Shown here: positions 1 through 8,890 of the stretch, piece after piece
Layout: the number at the start of each line of letters is the position of its first letter
How positions within the stretch are numbered: the stretch's first letter is position 1
DNA from: Nostoc sp. NMS7
GTDB lineage: Bacteria > Cyanobacteriota > Cyanobacteriia > Cyanobacteriales > Nostocaceae
Length of the DNA: 64,000 nt
Direction of reading: 5' to 3'
Assembly (NCBI RefSeq): GCF_017115085.1
Contig: NZ_JABXKJ010000093.1
Location: forward strand, 1-64,000
Made by a program: the position numbers and the translations under genes
The notes under the pieces: generated by a model
The model's database searches: none
What the model was told of the DNA's origin: nothing
The model's input: only the letters and a program-made list of their open reading frames with translations

Positions 1-180
1 GTTTTTGAAGGTCATTTACTTCTATTATGTCCTAATCTATGCTTCGGTTGCTATAAATCAGGAAACCCGCTAACTCACTGACTCATCGGTGCGCGTCTAT
101 GGATGCAACAGACTTTAGGGACGCACAGATGTTCGCCCCCACAAGTTGATTATTTACGAGCCTTTATTGGAAGTTCCCAA

Positions 181-699
181 CTAAACCTTTGCTTCCAAAG
201 ACTTGAGTAACTCGGTATTCACACCCGACTCACGAGTCAGGGCAATTTTGCCAGTGCGGGCGATTTCTCTCAAACCAAATTTTTGCAACACCTGCACGAT
301 CGCTACCATTTTACCTGGATCTCCCACAACTTCTAAGGTAAGAGAATCTTCCGCCACATCCACGACTCGCGCCCGGAAAATCTGAGACAGTTCAATCACT
401 TCTGAGCGATTGCTGCTACTAGCATTCACCTTCAAAAGCATCAATTCCCGCTCGACGCAAGGGGTTTCGGTAATGTCCTGTACTTTCAGGACATTGACTA
501 ACTTGTACAGTTGCTTGGTGAGTTGCTCGATAATGCGATCGTCACCAGGTATAACCATCGTAATTCGGGAGACTCCTCCTTGTTCAGCAGGACCAACAGC
601 AAGGCTTTCAATATTAAAGCCGCGACGCGCAAATAAACCAGAAATGCGGGAAAGAACACCCGCCTCATCTTCTACCAGAACTGAAAGAGTATGTTTCAT
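181..699 (-). CDS. ilvH: Acetolactate synthase small (regulatory) subunit
   Basis: Regulatory subunit of acetohydroxyacid synthase, the first common enzyme of valine, leucine and isoleucine synthesis; it binds the catalytic IlvB subunit and confers valine feedback inhibition. The N-terminal ACT domain spans about residues 2-75 and starts with the family signature [18 protein letters not shown]; the C-terminal half (about 80-172) is the usual small-subunit domain with [14 protein letters not shown]. The ORF track begins at a TTG (708), but the family normally starts at MKHTLSV, so the ATG at 699 is chosen, giving 172 aa, the full family length. It stands alone here, with no ilvB in view. The 260-bp spacer upstream would hold its promoter. 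Function is certain at family level. Confidence 0.96.
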   Translation of the reverse strand: MKHTLSVLVEDEAGVLSRISGLFARRGFNIESLAVGPAEQGGVSRITMVIPGDDRIIEQLTKQLYKLVNVLKVQDITETPCVERELMLLKVNASSSNRSEVIELSQIFRARVVDVAEDSLTLEVVGDPGKMVAIVQVLQKFGLREIARTGKIALTRESGVNTELLKSLEAKV

Positions 700-968
700 C
701 TTCGCCAACAGAGGCTAGAGCAGGAATTGAGGAACGCAGACACTAGCTAAGGGCTACGCTAGACGTACTACCGCACTAAAAAAGTCAGTGCGACCTTCTA
801 TTCTAAACTTAATAGTTGCACTCATTGCATTTTCTAGAGAGAAATTGGCCAGAAATCATACTGCAAGCCGGAATTTCATTGATGCATATCTTTTCATTGG
901 CAGATGCGGCATTTTTGGAAAGCTTTTATAGTCAGATTTGATGAGCCTCTAATCGGAGAAAAGTTTAT

Positions 969-1334
969 ATGGGTTGGTTAAAAAGACTATTTGGAATGGA
1001 AAAACCTCAAAATGCAGAAGTAAATCCGACTGCACAGGCTACAGTAGAAGATAGTAGTACTAGTGTCGATACTGATACGCAATCGATACCGCCCGAACGT
1101 CTGGGATTAAACGGAGAATACGACCAAAGTGGTTTAGCAAAGCGGGTAGCGTTGGCATTTGATGAAGACCCCCAACTCGACGATGTTGATACCCTTTGGG
1201 TTGCTCAGACAGGCAGCACTGTAGTCTTGAAAGGTAAGGTTCCTAGTCAAGAAATTCTCAACCAAATGATTACTGTAGCTCGTTCTGTGAATGGTGCTAC
1301 AGATGTTGACATTAACCAAGCCGCGATTGACTAG
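969..1334 (+). CDS. BON-domain protein
   Basis: Small protein of 121 aa. Residues 1-45 are polar and low in complexity (Thr, Ser, Gln), with no signal peptide or membrane segment. About residues 50-118 look like a BON domain: a predicted helix (LAKRVALAFDEDPQLDD) followed by strand-type segments and the typical TVVLKGKVPSQEILNQMI and ARSVNGATDVDINQ. BON domains bind membranes or other proteins and occur in OsmY and LysM/BON proteins; what this one does in cyanobacteria is unknown. The short N-terminal MGWLKRLFGMEK is amphipathic and could attach to a membrane, which is inference. The start is the only ATG before the conserved part and the gene stands alone. Confidence 0.8.
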   Translation: MGWLKRLFGMEKPQNAEVNPTAQATVEDSSTSVDTDTQSIPPERLGLNGEYDQSGLAKRVALAFDEDPQLDDVDTLWVAQTGSTVVLKGKVPSQEILNQMITVARSVNGATDVDINQAAID

Positions 1335-1429
1335 GTGTTAAGGAATTAGAAATTAAAAAATTCAATCATGGCGATCGCACTGCTTACCCCATAGCACAGA
1401 AACTATCACATTTAGGGAATAACTAACGG

Positions 1430-2365
1430 TTAGCGATGCCTGCGGCGGGCTTCGCCTACGTCAATCCATCTCTCAATCCAATCTAAAATAGCTTGGTTGA
1501 CTTGTTTTGGACATTCATCATGGGGACAATGCCCTACATCCTCCAATTTCAGCAGTTCCAATTTCTCGTTGTATTGGGCGAATTGGCTAGCCAGGGCTGG
1601 AGGAACAAATCGATCTTTTTGTCCCCAAATTAACAGCATCGGAATTGTTAAGGTTGGTAATACTGTCTTGACACTAGGACTAAAGTTAATTCCGATCGCA
1701 GCTTTAAACAAAGCACTAAAAGCCCTCGCCGAACCTCTATCTTGGGCAGGCTGTGCTAAAATTTCGATCAGTTCATCGGTAATCGCCTCTGGGTTAGCGT
1801 AAGCAATACTAGCCCAGCGACGCAGCACCCCAGGACGGCGCACGAAGTTAAACACAGGTTTAAGAATCAACGGCGAAGCCACAATATTTTTAATTGCTCT
1901 GACAAGTGGTTGCAGCGCAGGGGGAATTGCTTCTTGCTCTAATGAGGGGTCGGGTAAACTCATCATCACCATACCCCGCACCATATCGGGGTGGGTGGCG
2001 GCGGCCGCCATAGAAATCAGTGAACCGTTGGAATTACCTATTAATATCGCTGGTTGACGGATAAATGTTTTCCAAAAGTCGTAAACCTGCTCTACCCAGA
2101 ACTCAATGCTGTAATTAGCTGCGGCTTTTTCCGAAGCGCCAAAACCCAACATATCTATGGCGTAAACTGTGTGATGTTCACCCAACACCTCTAAATTATG
2201 TCGCCAATGACCAATGGAAGCGCCAAAGCCATGTAGCAATATCAGGGGTGTTGTCTGGTGGTGATTTTGGCTAGGGCGAATATAAGTGTAGCGGGTTTGC
2301 CAGCCGCGCCAAACCCAATCCCTTTGATTACCAACCCGTTCTTGCCAGTGTACCGCAGTGGTCAC
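1430..2365 (-). CDS. Alpha/beta-fold hydrolase
   Basis: A soluble alpha/beta hydrolase of 311 aa. It has the oxyanion-loop motif LILLHGFGASIGHWR (about residue 40), the nucleophile elbow IGNSNGS (Ser at about 112), an acid in IWGQKDRFVPP (about 249) and the catalytic His in DVGHCPHDECP (about 279). Similar cyanobacterial and plastid proteins include the pheophytinase-like and Ycf-type hydrolases, but the substrate cannot be read from sequence. The start is a GTG: a clean GGAGG lies five bases before it and no in-frame ATG gives the full fold. The extreme C-terminus (GEARRRHR) is encoded by a copy of a short dispersed repeat (gcctgcggcgggcttcgcc), so the stop has probably moved by repeat insertion. 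Confidence 0.87.
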   Translation of the reverse strand: MTTAVHWQERVGNQRDWVWRGWQTRYTYIRPSQNHHQTTPLILLHGFGASIGHWRHNLEVLGEHHTVYAIDMLGFGASEKAAANYSIEFWVEQVYDFWKTFIRQPAILIGNSNGSLISMAAAATHPDMVRGMVMMSLPDPSLEQEAIPPALQPLVRAIKNIVASPLILKPVFNFVRRPGVLRRWASIAYANPEAITDELIEILAQPAQDRGSARAFSALFKAAIGINFSPSVKTVLPTLTIPMLLIWGQKDRFVPPALASQFAQYNEKLELLKLEDVGHCPHDECPKQVNQAILDWIERWIDVGEARRRHR

Positions 2366-2530
2366 ACTTACCTCCGATTTATCAGCGTGAAATTCTATTA
2401 TAAAACTTTGATTTTTCTACATTATATGAAAAACCTAACCCCCAGCCCCTTCCCTACATTCGCGCAGCGTCTCGAAGAGAGGGAATGGGAGTTAAAATTC
2501 AAAGCCTCTCGCCTCTGAGGCTATGGTGTA

Positions 2531-2744
2531 CACACAAGTCCTAAAAACCTAGTTTAATGAGCTTTTCCTCGTTTTTCCTCGTTCCCATACTCCGTATGGA
2601 AACGCATTCATTGAGTCTCTGACTCAATTAACTCGTAGGAATCTTCCATGAAATTGACCCAGTTAGCCTCAACACACACAAGTCCTAAAAACCTAGCTTG
2701 ATGAGGTTTTCCTCGTTCCCATACGAAGTATGGGAAGGCATTCA
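2531..2744. repeat. Pair of imperfect direct repeats of about 70 bp in the spacer before infC
   Basis: Two copies begin with cacacaagtcctaaaaacct (2531 and 2675), continue through ttttcctcgttcccata, and end near gcattcattg; each contains a small inverted repeat around the word cccatac/gtatgg. They fill most of the 845-bp spacer 2366-3211. The ORFs the track reports here (2258, 2608, 2698, 2783) run through these repeats and look spurious. The rest of the spacer is AT-rich and should contain the infC promoter and leader. Confidence 0.75.
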
Positions 2745-3211
2745 TTGCTTTCCCGAATCGCAGTATAAAGCGTCCGGCGAGATTGCTGCACCACCAAAAG
2801 CTGAATTTCAACTTGAGAGATTTCACCCAATCTTTGGATCAGGCGATCGCGCCAGCTGGCATAATTACCACCGTACCAAAATCAGCTGAAACTCCCCCAA
2901 ACTCCCCTCAATCCCCCAAGCCAATTGTTGCAGTGAGCTTAGGCCTAGCCCGCCTTACACTCAAGTGCAAGGCTAATAATTGTAATAATATTTAACATGA
3001 GTCGAGATTGTGTAATTTAGATTAAATATTGCAGAGAAATTCTCTCAGAGTCAGTAGAATGACAAATCCAACGATGCAACTGTTTTCTGAATTAGCTACC
3101 CTAGAAGTGTAGACTATTTTTTCACGTTCTGAGTTATTTCAGTATTTTGCCTCTGAGGCATACCAATTTAGACCACACCAAATCCTTCATTAACAGATCC
3201 CAGAAATCATA

Positions 3212-3745
3212 ATGGCTGTGATTGAGAAGAAAAGAACTCGCGAACTGCCCCAAATTAACGAACGAATTCGCTTCCCAAAAATTCGGGTCATTGACACTGA
3301 CGGTGCCCAACTGGGAATTATGCCCCCACAGGAAGCACTGCAACTAGCAGAAGAAAAACAGGTAGATTTGGTGCTAATCAGTGACAAAGCTGACCCGCCG
3401 GTTTGTCGGGTTATGGACTACGGGAAATACAAGTTTGAGCAGGAAAAAAAGGCGCGGGAAGCCCGGAAAAAGCAGCACACGGCTGATGTCAAAGAAGTTA
3501 AGATGCGCTACAAAATAGAAGAACACGACTATAACGTGCGTGTTAAGCAAGCAGAGCGCTTTTTAAAAGATGGCGATAAAGTCAAAGCCACTGTGATGTT
3601 CCGGGGTCGAGAAATTCAACACAGCGACTTAGCAGAAGAATTGCTCAAGCGAATGGCAACGGATTTGGAGCCTTATGGTGAGCTTCAGCAAGCGCCAAAA
3701 AAAGAAGGGCGAAACATGATGATGCTCATCTCACCTAAAAAATAA
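3212..3745 (+). CDS. infC: Translation initiation factor IF-3
   Basis: IF-3 binds the 30S subunit, keeps it apart from 50S and checks the start codon and initiator tRNA. The 177-aa product has the N-terminal domain (about 10-85: [17 protein letters not shown], then [16 protein letters not shown]), a lysine-rich linker (about 85-100), and the C-terminal domain (about 100-177: [30 protein letters not shown]). Length and both domains are complete. The gene starts at an ordinary ATG; the AUU start used in enterobacterial infC is not used here. It is monocistronic: a strong terminator follows within 40 bases, and rpmI and rplT are not adjacent, unlike in many bacteria. Confidence 0.98.
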   Translation: MAVIEKKRTRELPQINERIRFPKIRVIDTDGAQLGIMPPQEALQLAEEKQVDLVLISDKADPPVCRVMDYGKYKFEQEKKAREARKKQHTADVKEVKMRYKIEEHDYNVRVKQAERFLKDGDKVKATVMFRGREIQHSDLAEELLKRMATDLEPYGELQQAPKKEGRNMMMLISPKK

Positions 3746-3776
3746 TCCTCTAACTATTTAATAGACCAAGTTTGAA

Positions 3777-3807
3777 AATCCCCTGACTTCTAGCTAGGGG
3801 ATTTTTT
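3777..3807 (+). terminator. Rho-independent terminator of infC
   Basis: A stem of aatcccct paired with aggggatt around a short loop is followed by a run of six T. It lies 32 bases past the infC stop and faces the right way. The remaining spacer to 4083 contains short dispersed repeat pieces (for example catgaattgcccc) and no recognisable gene. Confidence 0.88.
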
Positions 3808-4083
3808 CATTTTTCGTTTGGATGCATGCAATATGCGTCCCTGCGGTCAGCTAAAGCTACATGAATTGCCCCAGAGCGCGTGTAGTTTTGCGTAATATCA
3901 TGTCCGAATAATTAGTTATGATTCCCACAGTCATTGCACCCCACCCTCAACCCCTCCCCGCAAGCTCTTAGGGGAGACGAAGCGTAGCTTTGGCTCTTTG
4001 GGGTTCTTCGGGTTTAATAAGTAATCAAGCGGACATGATATAAGTCCTATTACAGACGCGACAGCTTAATTAGGAATTAGAAA

Positions 4084-4602
4084 TTATTTCCGCACCACTA
4101 CTAAAGTTCCCGTTGAAGCCCATCTGTAAAGATTGTGAGCTTGTTTAACAGGTAAATTTACGCAACCATGACTGACTGGAGTCCCAAAACGGTTATGCCA
4201 GTAAGCACCGTGGATGGCATAGCCTCTGTAGAAATACATTGTGTAAGGAACGTCAGGAATGTTGTAGCCGCTACCTCGCATCCGGTGAGTGCGATACTTA
4301 GAATTAATCCGAAATCTACCTATGGGTGTAGGAGTCGATCGCTTACCTCCAGAAATTCGGTATGAATAAACAAGTTTTTTACCTTCCCACGCACGTAAGC
4401 GTTGCTCTGACAGGTCAATTTCAATCCAGCGAGGTTGGGATGTTTGCCTGATATTATCGATTGACGTGGCTGTTGCTGTAGTCGAGTTGGGTGTACCTGT
4501 TAACGGTGATGACCAAGAAAATAAAGTCACCACCATCAGCGCCACGCCTGTACAAAAAGTTCCAGAGGAACGAATTCCACCATTCTGAATCCAGGTTTGC
4601 AT
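4084..4602 (-). CDS. L,D-transpeptidase (YkuD fold), exported
   Basis: Forms 3-3 peptidoglycan crosslinks, or attaches proteins to peptidoglycan, in the periplasm. Residues 1-40 hold an export signal with a hydrophobic core ([15 protein letters not shown]). The YkuD domain runs from about 58 to 171: it opens with [20 protein letters not shown], has TPIGRFRI, and ends with the catalytic block, His in YAIHGAYWH and Cys in [10 protein letters not shown]. At 172 aa it is a minimal single-domain enzyme with no peptidoglycan-binding domain. A paralogue with the same layout lies about 570 bases upstream on the same strand (5169-5684). The spacing is too wide for a tight operon, so they are probably separately transcribed duplicates. 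Confidence 0.92.
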   Translation of the reverse strand: MQTWIQNGGIRSSGTFCTGVALMVVTLFSWSSPLTGTPNSTTATATSIDNIRQTSQPRWIEIDLSEQRLRAWEGKKLVYSYRISGGKRSTPTPIGRFRINSKYRTHRMRGSGYNIPDVPYTMYFYRGYAIHGAYWHNRFGTPVSHGCVNLPVKQAHNLYRWASTGTLVVVRK

Positions 4603-4814
4603 TATGCCTCATCTTCTAAACTACGCAAAAATCATCAAGTGAAGTAGTTTTCTGGAACACTACAAATTTCCAGATCGGCTACTCGCTTTCTGTGGAGGAT
4701 TTACGCAATTCATCCGCTAAGGCTTCTCAAGACAAGTTCTAAGCTAATCTGCGTCCAATTTGCACATTTGTCATTTGTTATTCACTAAGGAACACGGATT
4801 TAATCAAGAGCAAC

Positions 4815-4845
4815 TTTCGCAGGGTGCGTAACCCACCCTGCGAAA
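4815..4845. repeat. Hairpin-forming repeat in the spacer between two transpeptidase genes
   Basis: tttcgcagggtg and caccctgcgaaa are perfect inverted copies around a six-base loop. The word agggtgcgt also occurs at 56218, so this is probably a dispersed hairpin repeat. No T-run follows on either side, so it is unlikely to be a classical terminator. The rest of 4603-5168 is AT-rich; a second small hairpin (attcccagca/tgctgggaat, about 5083-5102) lies just past the 5169 gene and may help end its transcript. Confidence 0.6.
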
Positions 4846-5168
4846 TAGAAGTTTTGCATTTTGTTTAATCCACATTCCTAATGACTAATTACAAAGGACA
4901 ACTTTTACAAAAAATCTGTCATTTAAATACCTAAATGCAAACTTTTCCCGAATTCTTGTTTGCATTTGTAGTTTCACAGAGGAATTATCAGGATTTACGC
5001 TTATTTTCTTGGGCAAATTGTTTAATGCCCTTTTCTATATTTTATTTCAAGTTCAGTAATTCCGACTCCGAAGATTCCCAGCAAGATTTTATGCTGGGAA
5101 TTACTTAATTGTCTTGATTTGTTGTTATTTATGATTTTACCTAAATTGCTTTTTCGCTGCTTCACCTA

Positions 5169-5684
5169 CTATTTCTGGATAACTACTGGTGTCCCTACTG
5201 ATGCCCACTCGAATAGCCATTTAGCATGTTTAGGTGCTATATTCACACAGCCGTGGCTGACTGGAGTACCAAATGTCTTACGCCAGTAAGCTCCGTGAAT
5301 AGCGTAATTACCTTGGTAAAACATTGCATAAGGAACGTTGGGAACATTGTAGTTTTCTCCCTGCATCTGTGTAGTTTTGAACTTTGATTGAATCTTAAAA
5401 GTACCAATAAGAGTGGGAGTGGATTTTTTGCCAGAGGAAATAGCGCTTCCATAAACAACTCTGTCACCTTCCCAAGCTATTAATCGTTGCTTTGAAAGAT
5501 TAATTTGAATCCAGCGCTGATCCGATTGTTGTAATGTCTGGATTGTTTGTGCAATCACTTCATTTTTGGAATTCGCCCAAACTTCACTCGTTTCAGTAGT
5601 AGTAAAAACACTTAAGGACAGTGCTGTACCAGTAAAGAGTATTTGTAAGCGACGCACCCAGTCAGGATAAATCAGTATTTTCAT
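5169..5684 (-). CDS. L,D-transpeptidase (YkuD fold), exported, paralogue
   Basis: Second YkuD-type enzyme, about 171 aa. It has a signal segment (LQILFTGTALSLSVF), a domain start at WIQINLSKQRLIAWEGDRVV, TPTLIGTFKI, and the catalytic His and Cys in [13 protein letters not shown] and [11 protein letters not shown]. The same order and spacing as in the 4084 gene show a duplication, now clearly diverged. The ORF track starts at a TTG (5705); the ATG at 5684 (MKILIYPDW) leaves a better signal peptide and is chosen here. The role is expected to be peptidoglycan crosslinking in the periplasm. Why two copies are kept cannot be told from sequence. Confidence 0.9.
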   Translation of the reverse strand: MKILIYPDWVRRLQILFTGTALSLSVFTTTETSEVWANSKNEVIAQTIQTLQQSDQRWIQINLSKQRLIAWEGDRVVYGSAISSGKKSTPTLIGTFKIQSKFKTTQMQGENYNVPNVPYAMFYQGNYAIHGAYWRKTFGTPVSHGCVNIAPKHAKWLFEWASVGTPVVIQK

Positions 5685-5797
5685 TTTAGATACACTCACA
5701 CTCAAATCATCGGGTATTGGGAAACTTATCAGTTTTCACCTTTATTTCCCTATCTACTACTTTAATAGACGTGAGTTTTTGATGATTTGATTCTAAG

Positions 5798-6430
5798 TTA
5801 AGCTAACTGTTGCATTAGCTTTCTTGCCCCAGATGCGATCGCTTCCCAATTTCCCTCTGTGACAAGCTTTTTGGGAAATAATCCACCGCTCAAACCGACA
5901 GCGATCGCTCCGGCTTCTAAAAATTCTTTGGCATTTTCCAGAGTCACGCCGCCAGTAGGAATTAAGGGAATCTCACCCAGCGGCCCTTGCAAACTTTTGA
6001 TATAATCAGCCCCTCCCATAGCTTGCACAGGAAACACTTTTACACAACTAGCGCCCTGACTCCAGGCGGTAAAAATTTCTGTAGGAGTCAGCGATCCTGG
6101 GATGATCGGCACATCTTTTTGTTGTGCTGCTTGAATCATTGCCAAATCAAGGTGGGGTGTAAAGAGGAATTGCGCCCCAGATGCGATCGCAGATTGTAGC
6201 TGCTGCACATTGAATAGTGTACCAGTACCAATGGTACAGGTTGGTAATTGTGAGCGTAGTTGACTGATTAATTCCCCAGCGCGATCGCTATTCCAGGTAA
6301 TTTCAATTAACTGCATTCCCCCAGATGCTACAGCCATTGCCATTTGCTGTCCCAGTTCGATTTTCGGGGCGCGGATGACTGCGATCGCTCGATATTTTTG
6401 CAACTGTGATAACCAAATTTGATTAGGCAT
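5798..6430 (-). CDS. eda: KDPG/KHG aldolase (2-dehydro-3-deoxyphosphogluconate aldolase type)
   Basis: Class I aldolase of the Eda family, which splits 2-keto-3-deoxy-6-phosphogluconate into pyruvate and glyceraldehyde 3-phosphate (last step of the Entner-Doudoroff route), or the related 4-hydroxy-2-oxoglutarate. Its 210 aa form one TIM barrel: the active-site Glu is in IEITWN (about 40), the substrate loop is TIGTGTL, the Schiff-base Lys is in CVKVFPVQ (about 133), and the phosphate loop is IPTGGVTLENA (about 156). Family length is normal. It is a single gene with no edd next to it, so the exact physiological substrate stays open. In other cyanobacteria this family supports an Entner-Doudoroff shunt. 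Confidence 0.92.
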   Translation of the reverse strand: MPNQIWLSQLQKYRAIAVIRAPKIELGQQMAMAVASGGMQLIEITWNSDRAGELISQLRSQLPTCTIGTGTLFNVQQLQSAIASGAQFLFTPHLDLAMIQAAQQKDVPIIPGSLTPTEIFTAWSQGASCVKVFPVQAMGGADYIKSLQGPLGEIPLIPTGGVTLENAKEFLEAGAIAVGLSGGLFPKKLVTEGNWEAIASGARKLMQQLA

Positions 6431-6699
6431 TTTAACTGGGAATGGGGACTAGAGAATAGTTTTCCTAATACCTAATTTTCAATTATCCTGGCGATGCCCA
6501 AGTGGGGAATCCTGGTAAGAAGGTTGCTACAACTAAGTAGGTAAGAATTAATCAAACTAAGTTACGTAATGTAAAATACTTAAACTGGCTTGTAGTCAGG
6601 GCTTCAGCTTTTACTACAACCCTCTAATTATTCACGCCCATTTAAGAGCGCCCGTCGTAGATATCGCCTGATTTTGCTGACTTTACATTACTTTAGAGA

Positions 6700-6822
6700 C
6701 AGTCTTTGAAAATTAAGCTTAATTCTTCTAGTAGAGGAGCAACTTAATTAAAAGGCATATACTCCAATTACCAAGCAATAGTTTGATACGCTCCTAGTTG
6801 AAGACCTACTAGGAGCTTTTTT
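6700..6822 (+). ncRNA. Candidate small RNA ending in an orphan terminator
   Basis: A clear intrinsic terminator (gctcctagt, nine-base loop, actaggagc, then seven T) ends at about 6822 on the plus strand. The nearest upstream gene (5798-6430) is on the other strand, and no plus-strand ORF of credible quality lies in 6431-6790. A terminator with nothing in front of it suggests a small untranslated RNA transcribed from the AT-rich region before it. The 5' end given is a guess. No known RNA family was recognised. The rest of 6431-6985 shows only the promoter region of the next gene. Confidence 0.35.
6790..6822 (+). terminator. Rho-independent terminator without an upstream gene
   Basis: A nine-base-pair stem (gctcctagt/actaggagc) is followed by seven T. 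Its orientation suits a plus-strand transcript, and none is annotated upstream. Confidence 0.8.
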
Positions 6823-6985
6823 TAATTGATTATCTACCTCAATGGGAGCGGATATCAAAAAACCTAGTAGCAATTAGGGTATTCCTTATGGATATAAATA
6901 ATTAATTCTGATGGTAGATGTAGTCAACAGATTAAGATTGATAATATGTAGTCGTGGGTAAGAAAAGTCTACGAAATTAATAACA

Positions 6986-7258
6986 ATGAATATTATTGCT
7001 TGGATTGTTTTAGGTTTAATTGCTGGTGCGATCGCAAAAGCTATCTACCCCGGTCATCAAGGTGGCGGAATTCTAGGAACAATCTTGCTAGGAGTCATCG
7101 GTGCTTTTGTTGGCGGTAGTTTAGGTGTCTTCTTCAGTACGGGAACATTAACTTTAGCAGCCCCTACTCTTAGCATTCCTGGTATTGCGCTAGCAGTTCT
7201 TGGTGCAATTATTGCGGTTTTCGTGTGGAACTTAATAACTAACCGCAGTGCTGTATAA
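6986..7258 (+). CDS. GlsB/YeaQ/YmgE family small membrane protein
   Basis: Very hydrophobic 90-aa protein of the transglycosylase-associated (GlsB/YeaQ) family, found in many bacteria and often induced by stress. Three membrane segments are visible: residues 2-17 (IIAWIVLGLIAGAIAK), about 28-52 with GTILLGVIGAFVGGSLG, and about 62-84 with GIALAVLGAIIAVFVW. The family loop YPGHQGGGILGT sits between the first two. The biochemical role is unknown. The gene stands alone, and a strong terminator follows about 80 bases after the stop. Confidence 0.92.
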   Translation: MNIIAWIVLGLIAGAIAKAIYPGHQGGGILGTILLGVIGAFVGGSLGVFFSTGTLTLAAPTLSIPGIALAVLGAIIAVFVWNLITNRSAV

Positions 7259-7337
7259 AAACAAAGTCGCAGTTAATGAATCAGGAAGATTTAGCCAATT
7301 CATCTAACTATTGTTATTTCTGAATTAAATAAAAAAT

Positions 7338-7373
7338 AGCGCCAGCCTAATGACAGGCTGGCGCTGTTTTTTT
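7338..7373 (+). terminator. Strong Rho-independent terminator after the GlsB-like gene
   Basis: An eleven-base-pair GC-rich stem (agcgccagcct/aggctggcgct) with a five-base loop is followed by gttttttt. Confidence 0.92.
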
Positions 7374-7899
7374 AATGACTGATAAATCAAATAAGAATTA
7401 GTGGTAATCTAATGCCGTGCGATCGCTTAAAATAATATCCATTAATCGTAGGGTGTGTTAGCGCCAAGAGTACGGCATAGCGACAGATCAAGGTTGATGT
7501 CATTGCGTTACGACGTTCCGTCTAACCTCTCTATACCGTCAGGTTAGAGGGGAATTTTTGTATTAGGCTCGATTTTGGGACAGATATTACTAAAAATTTT
7601 ATGGGAAGATTAGCGATCGCTAAGTGTAGATTTTTCTATGTTTATAGCAGTAGTTTCTGACAGTGCGATCGCACTCTAAATTATACAGGAATCTGGAAAG
7701 CGATCGCACACCCAACCAAAAGCAAGTAGTATTTTTAACGTAAATTAATAGTAAATTTATTTTTGATTTAAACAAGTATAAATACACTAAAATTTCCAAC
7801 TTTCATGAAATTTTCAATAAGTTGCATTAGTCGCTACACACAAAGCGATAATGTTCAGTTAAGCTGTAAGCGCTATGATTAAGGTTTATTAAACGTCTT
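7374..7899. other. Non-coding spacer, rich in HIP1 sites
   Basis: No ORF with coding character was found. The stretch has several GCGATCGC or near copies, a small inverted repeat (taacctct...aggttaga, about 7530-7550) and a long AT-rich part before the metallophosphoesterase genes. The word aagctgtaagcgct near 7862 recurs, slightly changed, before the second copy (8850), so the duplication of those genes included part of their upstream region. Confidence 0.6.
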
Positions 7900-8754
7900 A
7901 TGCATTGGTTGTTATCTGGACCGTTGAGTATAGAAGAATTGACGGTTAACATTGCAGGGTTGCCTGCATCCTTACAAGGTAAGAAACTGGTGCAGTTGTC
8001 AGATTTTCACTACGATGGTTTGCGACTATCGGAAGATATGTTAGAAAAAGCGATCGCAGTTACTAACGAAGCTGAACCAGATTTAATTCTATTAACTGGT
8101 GACTACGTAACTGACGATCCGACACCGATTCACCAACTGGCACTTCGACTCAAACATCTGCAAAGTCGCAGTGGTATATATGCTGTTCTTGGCAATCACG
8201 ATATATATTACAGACACGCAAAAGCAGAAGTTACAGACGCCCTTACTAGCATTGGAATTCACGTACTTTGGAACGAAATTGCCTATCCACTAGGAAAAGA
8301 ATTGCCACTTGTTGGACTGGCGGATAGTTGGTCACGAGAATTTAATCCTGTACCAGTTATGAACCAGTTAAACCCCGACACCGCCTGCATCGTTTTATCC
8401 CATAACCCAGATACGGCGGAGATATTACAATCCTGGCGAGTCGATTTACAATTATCTGGTCATACTCACGGTGGTCAAATCGTGATTCCCGGAATTGGCC
8501 CTATGGCGTTCTTTTACGAAAAGCTTGTAAAAAAAATACCCAGAAAACTGCGGCGTCTAGTCCCTTTTTTGCAAGTAAATGTTTCTGTAGTCAGCCATTG
8601 GGAATGGGCACAGGGTTTCCATCGGCTAGGAAAAAATCAGCTATATGTCAATCGGGGTTTGGGAACTTACCTCCCAGGACGCTTATTTTGCCGCTCAGAA
8701 GTTACTATAATCACACTACAAGCTGAATCAGAAAGCAGAAGGAAAACCCGATAA
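7900..8754 (+). CDS. Metallophosphoesterase (YkuE-like), copy 1
   Basis: Calcineurin-like phosphoesterase of 284 aa with all five metal-site motifs in order: LSDFHYDG (about 38), LTGDYV (about 68), LGNHD (about 101), LSHNPD (about 167) and SGHTHGGQ (about 190). The family usually binds two metal ions (Fe/Mn/Zn). YkuE-type members act on phospholipid or lipid A headgroups and related phosphoesters, but the substrate here is unknown. There is no N-terminal membrane helix, though many relatives have one. The start MHWLLSGPLS is supported by the matching start of copy 2. A second, closely similar gene follows 115 bases later. Confidence 0.9.
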   Translation: MHWLLSGPLSIEELTVNIAGLPASLQGKKLVQLSDFHYDGLRLSEDMLEKAIAVTNEAEPDLILLTGDYVTDDPTPIHQLALRLKHLQSRSGIYAVLGNHDIYYRHAKAEVTDALTSIGIHVLWNEIAYPLGKELPLVGLADSWSREFNPVPVMNQLNPDTACIVLSHNPDTAEILQSWRVDLQLSGHTHGGQIVIPGIGPMAFFYEKLVKKIPRKLRRLVPFLQVNVSVVSHWEWAQGFHRLGKNQLYVNRGLGTYLPGRLFCRSEVTIITLQAESESRRKTR

Positions 8755-8890
8755 CTAAATTCAGGGATTTCAAATAAATCAATTAGTTAATTGTATCTGG
8801 ACTCTGTGACATAAATTATTGCAGTTACTCAAGTTGTATTTTAATTTTTGGTAAGCTGTAAACGCTGGTATGAGGAGTATCGGTTGCCTT

